From an archaeon (lineage in GTDB: Archaea; Asgardarchaeota; Hermodarchaeia; Hermodarchaeales; Hermodarchaeaceae), in the NCBI GenBank assembly GCA_016550405.1, contig JABXGX010000156.1, forward strand, positions 1 to 8,331: a stretch of 8,331 nucleotides of DNA, given 5' to 3'. Every line of letters begins with the position of its first letter. The first letter of the stretch is position 1. The notes beneath the pieces were generated by a model. It saw only the letters and a program-made list of their open reading frames with translations. It was not told where the DNA came from and did no database searches. Positions 6,281 through 8,331 of the stretch are shown here, one piece after another. The position numbers and the translations under genes were made by a program.

Positions 6281-7132
6281 TTACGAGTATTCGTGAAATC
6301 CTTTACCGGATTTCATACCAAGTTCGCCTTTTTCCACTTTTTCCAACAGCAACTTTGGCGTTGAATAACAATCACCAAAACCTTCGTGTAAGGTATTTGC
6401 TGTTGCTGCGGCAATGTCCAACCCGACAAAGTCAGCAAGGGTCAATGGACCCACGGGGTGATTGGCTCCAAGTTGCATAGCAGTATCAATATCTTCTGCG
6501 GTGGCAAGCCCCTCTTGGAGTATTCGAATAGCTTCACCCATGAGAGCTCCAAGAATGCGGTTCACGATGAATCCAGGTGAATCTTTTACTTTCACGGGTG
6601 TCTTATCGAGCTTCTTACTGAACGCAATCGCTGTTTCAATTGTTTCCTCAGAGGTCTTTTCCCCAACCACAATCTCCACTAGCTTCATTGTATATGGCGG
6701 ATTGAAGAAGTGTGTACCGACCACCTTATCAGGACGCTTGGTTACGGTAGCCATTTCGGATACGCTGAGACTTGAGGTGTTGGTTGCAAAAATCGTGTCG
6801 GGGCGAGCAGCAGCGTCCATTTTCTTGAAGAGTTCTTTTTTTGCGTCCATGTTTTCGTAGATAGCTTCAACGATTAGATCAACGTCTTTGACTGCTTCAG
6901 TGACGTCGAGGACTGGTTTGATGCTGTCGACAAGCGCTTTAGCTCCTTTTAGATCGAGTTTGCCTTTGTCAACACCAGTTTTGACCATGGATTTGATTTT
7001 GTTCATGCCGTTGGTGATGAATTCTTGTTTGATGTCGTTAAGGTTGACTTCAATGCCGAATCGAGCGGCTTGGTAGGCAATGCCTGTACCCATTGCACCA
7101 GCGCCAATGACGGCGATGCGTTTGATTTCCAT
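6281..7132 (-). CDS. 3-hydroxyacyl-CoA dehydrogenase (single-function, NAD-dependent)
   Basis: It oxidises 3-hydroxyacyl-CoA to 3-oxoacyl-CoA with NAD+, or the reverse. Counting from ATG 7132 it has 283 residues, the usual length for the Hbd/PaaH type without a fused hydratase. The Rossmann loop is GAGAMG (10-15). D33 at the end of the second strand favours NAD over NADP. The catalytic set matches the human short-chain enzyme at a constant offset of 17: S120 in TNTSS, H141 in GTHFFNPP, E153 in LVEIV and N191 in SPGFIVNR. The C-terminal helical domain (GANHPVGPLTLADFVGLD) is intact. GGTGA (7142-7138) stands five bases before the ATG. An in-frame GTG at 7141 would lie within that site, so the shorter form is preferred. 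It is the first gene of the cluster that continues into the hydratase. Confidence 0.92.
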   Translation of the reverse strand: MEIKRIAVIGAGAMGTGIAYQAARFGIEVNLNDIKQEFITNGMNKIKSMVKTGVDKGKLDLKGAKALVDSIKPVLDVTEAVKDVDLIVEAIYENMDAKKELFKKMDAAARPDTIFATNTSSLSVSEMATVTKRPDKVVGTHFFNPPYTMKLVEIVVGEKTSEETIETAIAFSKKLDKTPVKVKDSPGFIVNRILGALMGEAIRILQEGLATAEDIDTAMQLGANHPVGPLTLADFVGLDIAAATANTLHEGFGDCYSTPKLLLEKVEKGELGMKSGKGFHEYS

Positions 7133-7197
7133 TTTTTTCACCTTAATGGTATTCGACTTGGAGAAATGTGTTAAATTGGTTATGCGGAACCTGGTTG

Positions 7198-7232
7198 TCC
7201 TATTTTAATTCAACTATACATCGAAAATAGGA
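7198..7232. repeat. Nine-base inverted repeat upstream of the dehydrogenase gene
   Basis: TCCTATTTT (7198-7206) and AAAATAGGA (7224-7232) are perfect inverted copies separated by 17 bases of A/T-rich sequence. They lie 66-100 bases upstream of the dehydrogenase ATG. A weak A/T box (AATTTAA on the minus strand, 7177-7171) lies between the repeat and the gene at a spacing that would suit a promoter. The repeat could be an operator or a transcribed hairpin ending the previous gene; no T-run follows it on the minus strand. Confidence 0.4.
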
Positions 7233-7246
7233 GCCACCGCGATACC

Positions 7247-7258
7247 AAAAAAGGAAGG
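7247..7258 (-). terminator. Possible T-rich terminator after the zinc-ribbon gene
   Basis: On the minus strand a pyrimidine tract ending in six T (7252-7247) lies about 20 bases after the stop codon of the zinc-ribbon gene. Short T-runs can terminate archaeal transcription. The evidence is only composition and position. Confidence 0.3.
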
Positions 7259-7271
7259 CTTGCGTAATAGA

Positions 7272-8331
7272 TTAGAGGATTTCTTGGGTGCGGATACGGC
7301 GGAGTTGGAGTTTTAGGCGGACGAATTTGCGGTCATATTCGGCGTCGGTGATTGAGCCAGAGCTTAGGGCACTTTCGAGTTGTTTGAGTTCTTCAATAAG
7401 GTGTGCTTCATCGCTGGAGATAATGCGTTCTAGTGATTCAGTGGGCGAGGAATTGGGTTTAGTTGTTTCGATTGGGAGTGGAGTAGGGGTTGTAGAAACA
7501 GGAATTCTTTCAGGTTCTTGCAGTGGGATAGGTTCTTTTGAGGGTAGAGGGGTTAATTGTGGATGGGGTTCTTGAAGAGGGGATTTCCTAATATCTTTGG
7601 TTTTATGATCGATTTTTGGCTCTTTGCTTATCTTGGGCGTGGCTTCTGCGAGGAGGAATTCGAGTTCAGAGATTAATGCGGGATTGAGGACATATTTCTT
7701 TAGAATAGTGATTCCCGCGTTTTCAGGTTCGGTGATGTTGTGACAGGAGTGGCAGACAAAGATCATCTGAGGGTGTTTGAAGGAAGAATTGCATTGGGGA
7801 CATTGATACCCTCGAAAGATACGGAACTCATGTTCGTTTTTGCTTTGGATGCCACAGCGATTGCAATAAATTGCTTGGTCATCTGTAAGTTTGACGCTTA
7901 TAGTTCCACAGGTGAGATGTTCGAAGAGTTCAACGGGTTGAGCTGAGGTTTGGCAACCTGGACATAAAATATGGGGATGTAAGTGAAGGGAATGGCATTT
8001 GGGGCAGGCTAATGAACTGTCGGTAGGTTCTGTTAAGAGAATTCCATACTCGGCTAACCGTTCGAGTAGGTTCATGGCTTCTTCATCATCTAGCCCGGTA
8101 ATCGAAGATGCGAGAGGATATGAGTACCCGATTTTGGTTGTGGCAAGTTCTGGTACTACCTCAGCTTGCTGGCGTGAGAGAAGGGACTTTATGAGGATTT
8201 GGACTTTTTCTTCCTGAAGAATGGTAAGTTCCGCTAGATCTGAAGGAGCTTTTCGAGTAGCAAACCTTTCAAGTTCTGCAGTTATGATTTCAAGCAGTTC
8301 TTTTCGGAATTGAATGGTAACTGCTTTGAAC
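7272..8331 (-). CDS. TackOD1-like zinc-ribbon protein with SHOCT-like C-terminal tail (partial, N-terminus off right edge)
   Basis: The frame is open from the right edge (first full codon 8330-8328) to the TAA at 7272, 352 residues. The ATG at 8075 is internal, because coding-like sequence continues without a stop for 85 codons before it. The visible N-terminal part is helical, with charged coil-like sequence. Residues about 85-200 match my memory of the TackOD1 (thaumarchaeal output domain 1) layout: an LLERLxEYGIL lead-in, then CxxC pairs at 109/112, 123/126, 156/159, 177/180 and 193/196, plus H138 and C141. These could form three zinc sites. A linker rich in P, T, S and K follows, with PLQEP twice. 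The tail (LKQLESALSSGSITDAEYDR and on) resembles SHOCT, a short C-terminal oligomerisation module. TackOD1 is thought to be an output domain of signalling proteins; the sensor part would be beyond the edge. Molecular function unknown. Confidence 0.75.
   Translation of the reverse strand, partial: FKAVTIQFRKELLEIITAELERFATRKAPSDLAELTILQEEKVQILIKSLLSRQQAEVVPELATTKIGYSYPLASSITGLDDEEAMNLLERLAEYGILLTEPTDSSLACPKCHSLHLHPHILCPGCQTSAQPVELFEHLTCGTISVKLTDDQAIYCNRCGIQSKNEHEFRIFRGYQCPQCNSSFKHPQMIFVCHSCHNITEPENAGITILKKYVLNPALISELEFLLAEATPKISKEPKIDHKTKDIRKSPLQEPHPQLTPLPSKEPIPLQEPERIPVSTTPTPLPIETTKPNSSPTESLERIISSDEAHLIEELKQLESALSSGSITDAEYDRKFVRLKLQLRRIRTQEIL

Noticed and set aside
7133..7141. GTG start of the 3-hydroxyacyl-CoA dehydrogenase at 7141.
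   Set aside because: That GTG is part of the GGTGA motif correctly spaced for the ATG at 7132, and it would add only three residues outside the conserved fold.
7272..8075. Treating the zinc-ribbon gene as complete with ATG at 8075.
   Set aside because: The same frame stays open with protein-like, helical sequence for 85 more codons to the window edge, and no ribosome binding site precedes 8075.

Overview
The window looks archaeal. Three start sites are preceded by GGTGA and others by GGAG or AGGAGG, all matching the 3' end of archaeal 16S rRNA. A TTTATATT box sits between the divergent genes. The gene content is also archaeal in style: a two-subunit 2-oxoacid:ferredoxin oxidoreductase with a gamma-alpha fusion, an SCP2-type thiolase paired with a DUF35 zinc-ribbon/OB-fold partner, a TackOD1-like zinc-ribbon protein and a B-box-like zinc-finger membrane protein. 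Base composition is moderate (mid-40s % GC by eye). The mix would suit an Asgard or TACK-group archaeon, but that placement is inference. No rRNA, tRNA, CRISPR array or mobile element is visible.

Layout. (1) On the minus strand, from 805 off the left edge, is a multi-pass membrane protein with an N-terminal B-box-like zinc finger. It starts with GTG. (2) A short divergent promoter region (806-934) holds one TATA-like octamer that could serve both directions. (3) On the plus strand, 935-3578 encodes the gamma-alpha and beta subunits of a 2-oxoacid:ferredoxin oxidoreductase. (4) Converging on it from the right is a minus-strand fatty-acid-type cluster, transcribed in the order 3-hydroxyacyl-CoA dehydrogenase (7132-6281), enoyl-CoA hydratase (6251-5439), thiolase (5275-4064), DUF35 protein (4052-3615). 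It ends in a hairpin plus T-rich tract between 3579 and 3624. The 163-base gap between hydratase and thiolase holds a 15-base palindrome and a possible internal promoter. (5) On the minus strand, from beyond the right edge to 7272, is the C-terminal part of a zinc-ribbon protein with a TackOD1-like core, a proline-rich linker and a SHOCT-like helical tail.

How the genes fit together. Hydratase, dehydrogenase and thiolase catalyse three successive steps of acyl-CoA beta-oxidation, or of its reverse. They hydrate a 2-enoyl-CoA, oxidise the 3-hydroxyacyl-CoA with NAD+, and cleave (or form) the 3-oxoacyl-CoA. DUF35 proteins hold CoA substrates for archaeal thiolases. The oxidoreductase interconverts a 2-oxoacid plus CoA with an acyl-CoA, CO2 and reduced ferredoxin. 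Together they suggest anaerobic metabolism centred on acyl-CoA and ferredoxin. No acyl-CoA dehydrogenase, electron-transfer flavoprotein or acyl-CoA ligase is in the window, so the pathway is incomplete here and its direction is open.

The most notable points are the GTG-start membrane protein at the left edge, the unusual CPC zinc knuckle in the DUF35 protein, the two dyad-symmetric elements upstream of the thiolase and dehydrogenase genes, and the TackOD1-like protein with its added C-terminal module.
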